Assembly (NCBI GenBank): GCA_029940535.1
Contig: JAPYUM010000018.1
Location: 17,161 to 57,338 of the forward strand
DNA length: 40,178 nt
Direction of reading: 5' to 3'
Origin: Vicinamibacterales bacterium
Lineage (GTDB): Bacteria > Acidobacteriota > Vicinamibacteria > Vicinamibacterales > UBA8438
Below are positions 32,612-40,178 of the stretch, in pieces. The position numbers and the translations under genes were made by a program. The number at the start of each line of letters is the position of its first letter. Position 1 is the stretch's first letter. Under the pieces are notes generated by a model, which was not told the DNA's origin, did no database searches, and was given only the letters and a program-made list of their open reading frames with translations.

Positions 32612-33028
32612 CCGCGCCGCCGGCGCGCCCTCCGCCATTCCGTCTACAGATTTGTAAGTACGTGTGCAGTCCCGGGGCTGGACGACCTGCCACACCCTCT
32701 TTCCGGCGCTGTCTGGCGGTTCTGGCCACGGCACGGAGTCTGCATCCGTCGACAAGGCGGTAGACTCCCATGCACCAGCACATGCCCTCCCCGGCCCCGC
32801 GTTGGCACCTGTCTCGCCTGATGCCTGGAGCGCTCCCCCGAAAGGTCACGCACCTAGGCGTCACGTCCGTTGTCGCTGATCTTCAAACCGTCGCCGGTAC
32901 TTGGACCGGATCCCGGGATCCAGAGGTCGCCTGACTGCCGTCGCAGAATGGAATCGACTGCAAGGCCCCGGATCGGCAGAGGGTGCACTGGGGCGCCGCC
33001 CCTGTCCCGGCGATAATCACTGTAAACG
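32612..33028. other. Intergenic region with no recognised gene
   Basis: About 400 bases without a credible gene. A 14-bp palindrome GGATCCCGGGATCC is at 32908-32921. A 54-codon frame from ATG 32770 has no ribosome site or recognisable features. Confidence 0.6.
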
Positions 33029-33057
33029 TTGGTCTCTGAGGCGCGTATGGTTAAGAT
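33029..33057 (+). promoter_or_regulatory. Sigma-70-type promoter of the PQQ dehydrogenase
   Basis: TTGGTC (33029-33034) and TAAGAT (33052-33057) with a 17-base spacer, about 60 bases before the GTG start. Confidence 0.55.
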
Positions 33058-33115
33058 AAGGTTTCGTTTCGGTCTGTGCGAGCGACCCCGTTCGCGCGAA
33101 GCAAGGAGAAACTAC

Positions 33116-35122
33116 GTGAAGAGTTCCGATCACACCGGTTTGACGGTGGCGACGGTGGCGTCATTGGTGATGCTGATCACAGCGCCGGCTATCGCCCAAG
33201 ACGACGGTGGGTGGACCCACTGGGGCGCCGACGCCTCGAGTAGTCGCTACGCGCCGTTCGATCAGATCAACGCCGACAACTTTGAAGATCTCGAAGTGGC
33301 ATGGGCCTGGCGGGGCGACAACTTCGGGCCGCATGTGTACAACATCATGCGCTCGACCCCCATCTATGCCAATGGCACGCTGTATTCGGTAGCGGGCGAG
33401 CGACGCACGGTCGTTGCCATCGACCCGGCGACCGGGGAGACGCTCTGGACCTTCCGCGAGCCCTCAACCAAGCGCTGGGAAGACTCGATGCGCAAGAGCT
33501 ACGGCAAGGGTGTCGCGTATGAAGAGGTGAACGGTGAGGGGCGTATCTACATCGTGTCGCCGGCGTTTTTTCTGCACGCGCTCGACGCCGATACCGGTAT
33601 CCCGATTCCGAACTTCGGTGACAACGGCACCATCGACCTGCTGGCCAATTTTGGCTACGAGTATCACCCGACGGATGGACTACCCGCAGAAGTCGGCTAC
33701 ATCACCAACTCGTCGCCCCCGATCGTGACCAACGGTGTGGTCGTCATCGGTAACAGTCACGAGCAGGGCTACCAGCAGACCCGTCGTGAGAACGTCCCCG
33801 GGCACGTGTTGGGGTACGACGCGACGACCGGCGACTTCCTGTGGAAGTTCAACGTGATTCCGCAGTCAGAGAGTGAGTTCGGGTTCGACACCTGGGAAAG
33901 CGATGCGTGGTCCTACACCGGCAACGTGTCCGCGTGGGCGCCGCTGTCGGCCGACGCGGAACTGGGTCTGGTCTATGTCGCCACCGACCCCCCGACCAAC
34001 GACTTCTGGGGTGGGTTCCACCCGGGTGACAATCTGTTCGCCACCACCATCCTGGCGCTCGACGTCCGGACCGGCGAGCGGCGGTGGCACTTCCAGACGG
34101 TGCATCACGACATCTGGAACTATGACAATCCGACTGCGCCCAACCTGGTCGACATCACGGTGGATGGCCAGCGGATTCCGGCGCTGGTGCAAACCACCAA
34201 GCAGTCGTACGCCTATGTGCTCAACCGGGCCACGGGCGAGCCGGTCTGGCCGATCGAGGAGCGTCCGGCGCCCCAGGGGCACGTGCCCGGCGAGTGGTAC
34301 TCACCGACACAGCCGCATCCGACCAAGCCGGCCGCATACGAGATGCAGAACGTCAGCATCGACGAGCTGATCGACTTCACGCCGGAACTGCGGGCCGAGG
34401 CGACCGAGATTCTCGAACAGTACGAGTATGGTCCGCTCTTCACGCCGCCGCTGCACCGGGGGAACGACCTTGGCAAGCGGGCGGCCATTCATTGCCCTGG
34501 GTCGAACGGTGGAACCAACATCATGGGTGGGTCTTCGATCGACCCAGAGACCGGCATCCTCTATGTGGCCTCAACGAAGGCGTGCTCGGCGCCGATGTTG
34601 ACGCCAGGACTCGCGGCTGACGCCGAAGACCCGAATCCGATCGGGAAGACCGTCATGGAGTGGGTCGCGGGCCCCGGTGGCGTGCGTGGCCCCCAAGGGC
34701 TGCCGTTGTTCAAGCCGCCCTACGCCCGTATCACGGCGATTGACCTCAACACCGGCGAGACGCTCTGGTGGATTCCGAACGGCGATACACCAGAACGCAT
34801 CAAGAACCATGCGGCGCTGCAGGGGGTCGATATCGGCAACACCGGGTCGCCGTCCCATCCGACGCAGGTCACCACCAAGTCGTTGCTCATCTACGGAGAA
34901 GGCCGCGGAGGGGCGGCGGTCTTGCATGCGCACGACAAGGCGACCGGTGAGCGTATCGGGACGGTCCAGATTCCGGCGCCGACCAACACCGCCGTCATGA
35001 CCTATATGCACGACGGCGTCCAGTACATCGTCGCACCCGTCGGCGGGCGCGGGGGCGGCGGGCGCGGTGGCCGCGGTGCCCAGTTCCCCGGCTCGTTCGT
35101 GGCCCTGCGGTTGCCCCAGTAG
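33116..35122 (+). CDS. Exported PQQ-dependent dehydrogenase (quinoprotein)
   Basis: 668 residues, signal peptide 1-28 (ending PAIAQ). An eight-bladed quinoprotein propeller: opening WTHWGADASSSRYAPFDQIN, repeated tryptophan-docking motifs such as DPATGETLWTFREP, RTGERRWHFQT and LNTGETLWWIP, and the HHDIWNYD segment near the active-site Asp. It resembles membrane-glucose-dehydrogenase/alcohol-dehydrogenase types but has no haem c domain and no N-terminal membrane domain, so electrons must leave through a separate carrier. The C-terminus carries GGRGGGGRGGRGAQ. The GTG start has AAGGAGA six bases upstream. A strong terminator follows. Confidence 0.9.
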   Translation: MKSSDHTGLTVATVASLVMLITAPAIAQDDGGWTHWGADASSSRYAPFDQINADNFEDLEVAWAWRGDNFGPHVYNIMRSTPIYANGTLYSVAGERRTVVAIDPATGETLWTFREPSTKRWEDSMRKSYGKGVAYEEVNGEGRIYIVSPAFFLHALDADTGIPIPNFGDNGTIDLLANFGYEYHPTDGLPAEVGYITNSSPPIVTNGVVVIGNSHEQGYQQTRRENVPGHVLGYDATTGDFLWKFNVIPQSESEFGFDTWESDAWSYTGNVSAWAPLSADAELGLVYVATDPPTNDFWGGFHPGDNLFATTILALDVRTGERRWHFQTVHHDIWNYDNPTAPNLVDITVDGQRIPALVQTTKQSYAYVLNRATGEPVWPIEERPAPQGHVPGEWYSPTQPHPTKPAAYEMQNVSIDELIDFTPELRAEATEILEQYEYGPLFTPPLHRGNDLGKRAAIHCPGSNGGTNIMGGSSIDPETGILYVASTKACSAPMLTPGLAADAEDPNPIGKTVMEWVAGPGGVRGPQGLPLFKPPYARITAIDLNTGETLWWIPNGDTPERIKNHAALQGVDIGNTGSPSHPTQVTTKSLLIYGEGRGGAAVLHAHDKATGERIGTVQIPAPTNTAVMTYMHDGVQYIVAPVGGRGGGGRGGRGAQFPGSFVALRLPQ

Positions 35123-35146
35123 CCGAGGCGGAGCAGCAGAAGTGGA

Positions 35147-35183
35147 GGCGGTGTCCCGACCGATCGGGGCGCCGCCTTTTTTT
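35147..35183 (+). terminator. Rho-independent terminator
   Basis: A 13-bp stem (35147-35159 with 35164-35176, two G-T pairs) around a four-base loop is followed by seven T residues, 24 bases after the PQQ dehydrogenase stop. Confidence 0.93.
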
Positions 35184-35211
35184 ACGGCCTGCGCGCGACA
35201 GGGGGGCGATG

Positions 35212-35352
35212 CTACTCAGCGCGCAACGTCACCACCGGGTCAATGCGCGTCGCGCGTCGAGCCGGAGTCAAGGTGGCGGCGAAACAGACCAGGCCGAGGA
35301 TGACGGCGACCATCGTCCCCGGCTGGCGTTCCCATAGCCAGTCAATGGACAT
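35212..35352 (-). pseudogene. C-terminal fragment of an ADOP/MacB-type ABC permease
   Basis: The minus-strand frame ends PARRATRIDPVVTLRAE, the near-invariant close of FtsX/MacB-like permeases of the acidobacterial duplicated orphan permease type, preceded by one hydrophobic helix (GTMVAVILGLVCFAATL). About 46 codons are recognisable; the rest of the roughly 800-residue protein is absent. It sits between the terminator and the start of the reductase gene. Confidence 0.7.
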
Positions 35353-35418
35353 TTCGAGGTGGGTCAGCTTGCGGGAAGAGCCGGAGACCGGCATCATGCT
35401 GCTTCGACAAGGAGAGCG

Positions 35419-36399
35419 ATGGCAGAACGTAAGATCGGCACCGTGGTGCACAAGGAACTGATCACCCCGGGTCTCATGCGCTTCCGGTTGGCGCCGGAGG
35501 GCGACAGCCAGTTCCCGGACTACGAGGCGGGGCAGTACATCGCCCTTCGACGGGACGACTGCAAGCTGACTCGAAAGACCGGCGTCGGGCAGGACGGCAA
35601 GCCGATCTACGAGCCGGAGTACGACCCGTGGGGCCGACAGACTGTCGGACCGGTGACGCACTCCTACTCGATCGCCTCCGCCCCCTCAGACACGCGGGAA
35701 CATGGGTGGCTCGAGTTTCTCATCGCGCTCGAAGACGGGGTGCACGGCCTCTCAGGTCGGTTGAGCGACGCTCTCTTTGGCATGGGTCAGGAGACCGGCT
35801 GTGACGTGACGTATCACGATCGCATCGCCGGGAACTTCACACTTGCGGGTCGGGTTCACGACGCTCAGAGCGTGCTCATGGTCGGCACCGGGACCGGCGT
35901 GGCGCCGTTTGTCTCGATGTTGAAGGAACTGAAGGCGCGGAGCGACGGTAGCGACGGCCGTCGCTACACGCTCGTGCACACCAATCGGACCGCGCTCGAG
36001 CTGGCCGACCAGGACACGCTGTTCGAGATCGAGGCGGCCGGACGTTTCGATTTCATGTATGTACCCACCATTAGCCGCCCGTCGCAGGACGTCGCCATCG
36101 ACCCGCGGATCGGGCAGGGGCGCGCCAACAACGTCGTGCGTCACATCTATGGCCTGCCCACCGCCGAGGAAGACAAACAGACCAGCGCGAAGAGCGACGT
36201 CTCGCGGGTGGCGGCCGAGCTGGCACTCGCCCGACTCGTGCATCCGGTATTGCCCCGCCACGTCAATGTGAGCGACCTGCGGGACCGAGTAGACCCGGGA
36301 AGTAGTGTGCTGCTGACCTGTGGGAATCCCGCCTCGATGACTGATTTGCAATCAACCGCCGCGCGGCGCGACCTTCGGTTCGAATTGGAAGAGTGGTAA
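35419..36399 (+). CDS. Ferredoxin-NADP reductase-like flavoprotein
   Basis: 326 residues. The FAD domain has the HSYSIASAP motif (RxYS type, with H in place of R) and the NAD(P) domain has LMVGTGTGVAPFVSMLKEL. The end FELEEW supplies the C-terminal aromatic often stacked on FAD. It passes electrons between NADPH and ferredoxin or flavodoxin. Two insertions are longer than usual (KTGVGQDGKPIYEPEYDPWGR and the DKQTSAKSDVSR stretch). AAGGAG at 35409-35414 sets the start at ATG 35419. Confidence 0.85.
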   Translation: MAERKIGTVVHKELITPGLMRFRLAPEGDSQFPDYEAGQYIALRRDDCKLTRKTGVGQDGKPIYEPEYDPWGRQTVGPVTHSYSIASAPSDTREHGWLEFLIALEDGVHGLSGRLSDALFGMGQETGCDVTYHDRIAGNFTLAGRVHDAQSVLMVGTGTGVAPFVSMLKELKARSDGSDGRRYTLVHTNRTALELADQDTLFEIEAAGRFDFMYVPTISRPSQDVAIDPRIGQGRANNVVRHIYGLPTAEEDKQTSAKSDVSRVAAELALARLVHPVLPRHVNVSDLRDRVDPGSSVLLTCGNPASMTDLQSTAARRDLRFELEEW

Positions 36400-36415
36400 C
36401 GCCATCGGCATGGCG

Positions 36416-36443
36416 TTCGTAGCCGCGGGTCTTCAGACCCGCC
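36416..36443 (+). repeat. REP-like palindrome, copy 2
   Basis: GCGGGTCTTCAGACCCGC (36425-36442) preceded by TTCGTAGCC matches the element at 5779-5804 except for one central base. It lies between convergent genes and could also act as a terminator hairpin. Confidence 0.75.
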
Positions 36444-36462
36444 GTCGGGAGGCCCGCCAGTT

Positions 36463-36903
36463 CTATCCCTCGGCGTCCGGAAAGCTCACCGCGTCGATGA
36501 TCGCCAGGCCCCGATCCAGGGTCTTGTGGACCGGACAGCGGCTCGCGACCTGCGCCAGTCGGGTGCGCTGCGCCGCCGTCAGGTCGCCATAAATCGTGAC
36601 GGTGCTGTGGATCTGCTCGATCACGCCACTGGCCTCCTCGTCGCAATCGAGACAGTCGTCGGCATGAACCCGATCGAACTCGAGTTCCACGTCGACGCCG
36701 CTCAGCGGGAGGTCCTTGTGCGTCGCGTAGAGGCGAAGGGTCATCGCCGTGCACGCCGCGAGACTTCCGAGCAGGAACTCGTACGGGGTCGGTCCAGAAT
36801 CGGCCCCGCCCGCGGCCGGCGGCTCGTCGCTGCGCCAGAGAAACCGTCGGGCGCGAATGTCGACCGCGGTACCTTTCTTCAGTGACGCCGTGACGGTGGC
36901 CAT
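36463..36903 (-). CDS. OsmC-family protein
   Basis: 146 residues with the paired redox cysteines of OsmC/Ohr peroxidases, C51 (LGSLAACTAMTLRLYA) and C123 (ASRCPVHKTL). A short acidic insert with two extra cysteines (DDCLDCDEE, C84 and C87) could bind a metal. It probably reduces organic hydroperoxides. Its ATG overlaps the TAA of the oxygenase gene (TAATG), so the two are translationally coupled. Confidence 0.88.
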   Translation of the reverse strand: MATVTASLKKGTAVDIRARRFLWRSDEPPAAGGADSGPTPYEFLLGSLAACTAMTLRLYATHKDLPLSGVDVELEFDRVHADDCLDCDEEASGVIEQIHSTVTIYGDLTAAQRTRLAQVASRCPVHKTLDRGLAIIDAVSFPDAEG

Positions 36904-37871
36904 TATTGTGGGTCCTTGTCCTGTCGTCTCCAGCGGGCGGCGTCTGCCGCTGGCATCTGTTTCAGCAGTCGACGCTGCGTGACGCCGGGAGGTCCAAGCT
37001 GCAATTGATAGAGATGACGCACGGTGTCGGGGTCGACCGTACTCGGGACGGCGGCCTGGTGCGCGCCGGTGGTGTTGACGAACGCGACCGCGGTATTGGG
37101 CTGACCGGCGACCGTCTTGACGACCTCGACGTCGGCATCTTTAATCCAGAGCGCGCCGTGCGAGTCCGCTTCTCGTTCCCGGTGCACCCGGCATAACTCG
37201 GTGCCGAACAGCTCCGTGGTCTTGCGTGATGGCAGGTAGACGAGGCAGGTCAGGAATGCCCAGCGTGGGTCGCGGTGCGGCTTGATGACATAGCCTGGTT
37301 GCCGGCGGAGGATCCGCGACATCAACACGTCCAGCGTGATCCCGGCTTCAGCCATCGAGTCGTAGGCCGGCCAGTGTCGATGGACGAGTGCGTTCAGGGG
37401 CCGCTGGAATGCCGCGACGAGCGCAGGGGCCAGGGCCTGGCTGACAGCGCGCGAGTAGAACGCCGCCCACACTTCACGACTCACCAACGGCGCGAGGTCC
37501 GACGGTACCATGAGCTCCTGATGATTCCGCGCGAGGTGCTCGAAGAACAGCGCCGGGGGGATTGTCTTCACCAGACGGTCGTACGATTCTGGCGGCAACA
37601 GCGAGTCGATCACGAGATGTGGAAACGGGTCTTCCTCGAGGCGGGCCGCGGCAACCGCGGCCGCGACGTGTTCCGCGGTTGGAATCGGGTCAAATGTGGC
37701 CAATGCGTCCCGCAGCCGTACCGTGGTTTTCTCGGTCGTCTCGTGCGCCGCCACGAGTTGTCGCACACGCGGCCGCAGCCGATCGACCTCGGCGCGTAGC
37801 GCGTCCGCCTCGTCAAGCGAGTGGAGCAGGCGACGTGGTGTGAGCCGGGCGAGTCGAGAGAGCGAGAACAC
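36903..37871 (-). CDS. 2OG-Fe(II) dioxygenase-like protein with coiled-coil N-terminus
   Basis: 322 residues. Residues 15-60 are a charged helix likely to form a coiled coil. The double-stranded beta-helix carries the iron triad H199, D201 (KPHRDPRWAF) and H271 (TTGAHQA). This pattern resembles proline-hydroxylase-like enzymes and sugar- or nucleotide-associated dioxygenases; the substrate is unknown. The start is GTG 37871, nine bases after the serine hydrolase stop. It is part of a three-gene minus-strand operon. Confidence 0.78.
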   Translation of the reverse strand: MFSLSRLARLTPRRLLHSLDEADALRAEVDRLRPRVRQLVAAHETTEKTTVRLRDALATFDPIPTAEHVAAAVAAARLEEDPFPHLVIDSLLPPESYDRLVKTIPPALFFEHLARNHQELMVPSDLAPLVSREVWAAFYSRAVSQALAPALVAAFQRPLNALVHRHWPAYDSMAEAGITLDVLMSRILRRQPGYVIKPHRDPRWAFLTCLVYLPSRKTTELFGTELCRVHREREADSHGALWIKDADVEVVKTVAGQPNTAVAFVNTTGAHQAAVPSTVDPDTVRHLYQLQLGPPGVTQRRLLKQMPAADAARWRRQDKDPQ

Positions 37872-37880
37872 GAGCCGGGC

Positions 37881-39155
37881 TCAGTCCGTGATGGCCTGGT
37901 AGATGAGAGCTCGGAGCCGACCATGGTCGTCCAACCCACCGGCTGGAATCAGTTGAGTGAGGTAGACCACCACCAGTTCCTCCGTGGGGTCGACCCAGTA
38001 GGTCGAGTGATAGGCGCCGCCCCACCCGAATTCGCCCTTTGAACCGGGGAGGCCGCGGGCGCCGACGTTCTCGACGATCGAAAACCCAAGCCCAAATCCC
38101 TGACCCGCCCGGAACGGCTGGTCGGTCAGGTGGTTGGTGGTCATCAACTCCACGGTCTTCCGGCTCAGCAGCCGCGTGCCCTCTAGCTCGCCGCCGTTGA
38201 GCATCATCTGCAGGAACCGCGCGTAATCTGTGGCGGTCGACAGCAACCCGGCCCCGCCGGAGAAGCTCTTTCGGGGCCCGTCCGCGTAGGCGCCCTGTCC
38301 CACCATGTGTCCCGGTTCGGGGGCGCGCTCAAGACCGCCGTCGACGGCCGAGTACACGGTGGCGAGCCGGTCTCGTTTCGCGGGCGGCAGGTAGAAATGC
38401 GTGTCGACCATGCCCAACGGACCAAGCACGCGGGTCTCCAGGAATTCGTCCAGCGGTTGGCCGCTGACTGCCTCGATCAACGCCCCGAGAATGTCGGTGT
38501 TGTACCCGTAGATCCACTGCTCGCCAGGGTGGGCGTCGAACGGAAGTCTCGCGACCCGAGCGATGGTGTCACCCACCGGCTCGTCGCGGTCGGCGAAATA
38601 CCAACCCTGAATGCCGGCCGCTTCCCACAGGTCGCTGGCCGGTCCGTTGCCATAACTGACGCCGGAAGTGTGTGTGAGCAGCTGGCGGATGGTGACGCGG
38701 CCGCGCGCGTCGACCACGTCGTAGCCTCCGTCCGTCCGCGCGACCGCGACCTGGGTCGATGCGAACTCCGGCAGGTAGCGACCGACCGGGTCGGAGATCA
38801 GGAGCTTGCCTTCTTCCTGCAACAGCATGACGCCGGTGCTGACGATCGCCTTGGTCTGTGACGCGATGCGGAACATCGCGTCCTCGCCCATCGCCGCGCC
38901 CGAGGCCAGATCCCGCTGCCCGAACGCGTTCAGATACGCCACGCGGCCCCGCCGGGCCACCAGCACCACGCCGCCGGCCAGCTTGCCGTCGTCGACATAG
39001 CCTTGCATCGCGTCCGTTAGCCGGGCAAGTCGCTCGGCCGACAGGCCCACGGCGTCAGGTTCCGCTCGGGGCAGATCTTCGGCCGTCTGGACAGGGGTGA
39101 CGACGGCGGTCAGGGCCAGCAGCAGGAGAAGAGACGTAGCGCGTCGTACGGTCAT
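37881..39155 (-). CDS. Exported serine hydrolase (class C beta-lactamase family)
   Basis: 424 residues with a signal peptide (1-25). The catalytic SxxK is SQTK (99-102), the Tyr is Y216 in [11 protein letters not shown], and the third motif is WGGAYHS in place of KTG. Length and the [11 protein letters not shown] block fit EstB/DD-peptidase-like beta-lactamase-fold enzymes that usually act as esterases or peptidases. ATG 39155 is preferred, with GAGGT upstream. It leads the operon with the dioxygenase and OsmC genes. Confidence 0.9.
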   Translation of the reverse strand: MTVRRATSLLLLLALTAVVTPVQTAEDLPRAEPDAVGLSAERLARLTDAMQGYVDDGKLAGGVVLVARRGRVAYLNAFGQRDLASGAAMGEDAMFRIASQTKAIVSTGVMLLQEEGKLLISDPVGRYLPEFASTQVAVARTDGGYDVVDARGRVTIRQLLTHTSGVSYGNGPASDLWEAAGIQGWYFADRDEPVGDTIARVARLPFDAHPGEQWIYGYNTDILGALIEAVSGQPLDEFLETRVLGPLGMVDTHFYLPPAKRDRLATVYSAVDGGLERAPEPGHMVGQGAYADGPRKSFSGGAGLLSTATDYARFLQMMLNGGELEGTRLLSRKTVELMTTNHLTDQPFRAGQGFGLGFSIVENVGARGLPGSKGEFGWGGAYHSTYWVDPTEELVVVYLTQLIPAGGLDDHGRLRALIYQAITD

Positions 39156-39388
39156 CAAATACCTCGCAGGTTATCGGTGTCGACGCAGTATAGCCGGATC
39201 AGGCGGGTGCGCAGGCCTTGGACCACCTACCCGGTCGGGCCGGCAGTCTCTGCCGTCGCGCGTCGTATTCGGGTCCTGATGGAGGAGGTCGAGTGGCTGC
39301 TCCTCGTGCCCGGCCACCGGGATGCCGCTCGTGTCCAAGCACCCTGTGGGCGCACCTCGACACCCCGTCGAGCCGACATCATCCTCCG

Positions 39389-39410
39389 GGACCCTGGTCG
39401 ACCAGGGTCC
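39389..39410 (-). terminator. 22-bp perfect palindrome after the outer-membrane protein gene
   Basis: GGACCCTGGTC and its exact complement lie 33 bases past the stop of the minus-strand gene at 39443. It would form a hairpin, but no T-tract follows on that strand. The rest of 39156-39442 shows no gene. Confidence 0.45.
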
Positions 39411-39442
39411 TCAGGCGTGCACCACCGGCCCGTCGCCTCCGC

Positions 39443-40149
39443 CTATGAAGGCCCGAATCTGAATCCGAGGCTGAAGCTGGCGCCGCTCAGGCTGTCACCG
39501 AGGTTGAAGTCGTCGCCGGTGGCTCGATATCCGACACCCACGTTGACCCCAAACCAATCGGTGACTCGCGTGAGCAGGCTGACATGGGGTTCGGCGACCG
39601 CGAACTCGTCGTAGTAGCCCCCGAAGCCCCCGAACCTGCCGCCGCGTCCAAACCCTCGTCCGGGCCCTCGGCCGAACCGCCCGGGAAACGAGAGCGCGGA
39701 GAGGTCAGCGTCGAACCGGTCGTGGGTCTCTCCGAGTTCGTCGTGGTCGACAAACGCACCCACGTTCCCATACCGCGTCGCCGAGCCCAGTCCGACGAGC
39801 GCCCGCACGGACAGGTCGAACCGTCCCCCCGTCTTGGTCGACCATGCGACGAGGGGACCGAAATAGCTCAACTCGGTGAGGTCGCTCTCCAGCCAGTAGG
39901 CACCGGCTCCGATCAGCAGACGTCGGTCCAGGAGGTACCCGCCGTAGGCGCCAGCCATCGCGGTCGCGTCGCCGTCGACCTCCGTGAAACGGAAGTCCGG
40001 CGCCACGACCCATCCGTTGTCGATTTCTTCAACGCTCAACCCGGGTCGTGAGTCGTCCGGGGTCTGGGCCGCGGCCGGAACCGAAATTACCTCGTCAGGA
40101 CGGCCACGGCGAGTGTCTGGCGGCGCGCCGCCCGGAACGCTGCCGTCAT
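39443..40149 (-). pseudogene. Small outer-membrane beta-barrel-like protein with a frameshifted signal peptide
   Basis: The main frame encodes about 198 residues of alternating strands (AGAYGGYLLDRRLLIGAGAYW, VNVGVGYRATG, ASFSLGFRFGPS) with a glycine/arginine-rich loop (RGPGRGFGRGGRFGGFGGYY). It has no good start of its own. An ATG at 40149 with a GAGGAGGAA ribosome site encodes MTAAFRAARRQTLAVAVLT and then stops at 40087-40089, while the main frame carries VISVPAAAQ just there. Joining them restores a normal signal peptide, so a single-base indel near 40090 is likely. The family is not recognised beyond the barrel-like pattern. Confidence 0.6.
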
Positions 40150-40178
40150 TGTTCCTCCTCGTTGCGTGGGAGGCTCAC

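Noticed and set aside
32770-32934. Possible 54-codon gene in the gap before the PQQ dehydrogenase
   Set aside because: It has no ribosome site, no hydrophobic or conserved pattern, and lies in a region without other coding signs.

Overview
The window is about 40 kb of GC-rich bacterial DNA that most resembles an Acidobacteriota genome, probably Vicinamibacteria. This is inferred from family content: a DUF5916 outer-membrane protein, several secreted esterases and amidohydrolases, PQQ enzymes, a remnant of an ADOP-type ABC permease, and many exported proteins of families that are expanded in that group. There is no phage, plasmid or CRISPR signature. Both tRNAs carry an encoded CCA. Several genes are broken by single frameshifts or in-frame stops, which could be real decay or assembly error.

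Layout. 1-7.3 kb: a Tat-exported D-amino-acid-oxidase-like flavoprotein whose domain order looks circularly permuted, a TolB/FlgO-like domain fused to a DUF5916 barrel, a sorbosone-dehydrogenase-like propeller and an exported M24 peptidase; this block is bracketed by an inverted 49-bp repeat. 7.4-10.7 kb: tRNA-Ser(GCU), a methyltransferase coupled to a frameshifted DinB gene, a MITE-like repeat and a Tat carboxylesterase. 10.8-16.1 kb: a Ser/Thr kinase whose membrane N-terminus is interrupted by two in-frame stops, an NTF2-like protein, an unknown secreted protein, a lipoprotein amidohydrolase and a DUF1643 protein whose 3' end runs into a repeat element.

16.1-18.0 kb is the most unusual part. 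A small Tat-leader peptide rich in GGK/GGR repeats is followed, after a strong hairpin, by a protein fusing a PqqD-like peptide-recognition domain, a TPR-like linker and a SAM methyltransferase. The pair is flanked by two same-orientation copies of the MITE-like repeat. I propose it as a candidate peptide-modification (RiPP-like) cassette in which the methyltransferase acts on the basic glycine-rich peptide before Tat export.

18.0-30.8 kb: a lipoprotein carboxylesterase and then two paralogous gene pairs (19.9-22.3 and 28.5-30.7 kb). Each pair encodes an exported c-type cytochrome fused to a PHM-like two-copper monooxygenase, followed by a secreted companion with a conserved CCWT motif. Between the pairs lie a D-2-hydroxyacid dehydrogenase, a DNA glycosylase, a decayed arsenic locus (arsR and arsM remnants around an operator-like palindrome, and an intact arsC-like gene) with a lipoprotein HpcH/HpaI-aldolase homologue, a chlorite-dismutase-like protein, a rhomboid-TPR protease and tRNA-Gln(CUG).

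30.8-40.2 kb: an ECF sigma / anti-sigma / Spy-like operon with a sigma-E-like promoter, a PQQ-dependent dehydrogenase with a textbook terminator, an ADOP permease fragment, a ferredoxin-NADP-reductase-like flavoprotein, a minus-strand run of serine hydrolase, 2OG-Fe(II) oxygenase and OsmC-like protein, and a frameshifted small outer-membrane protein. Overall the segment serves the cell envelope: oxidation, hydrolysis and stress sensing by exported enzymes.
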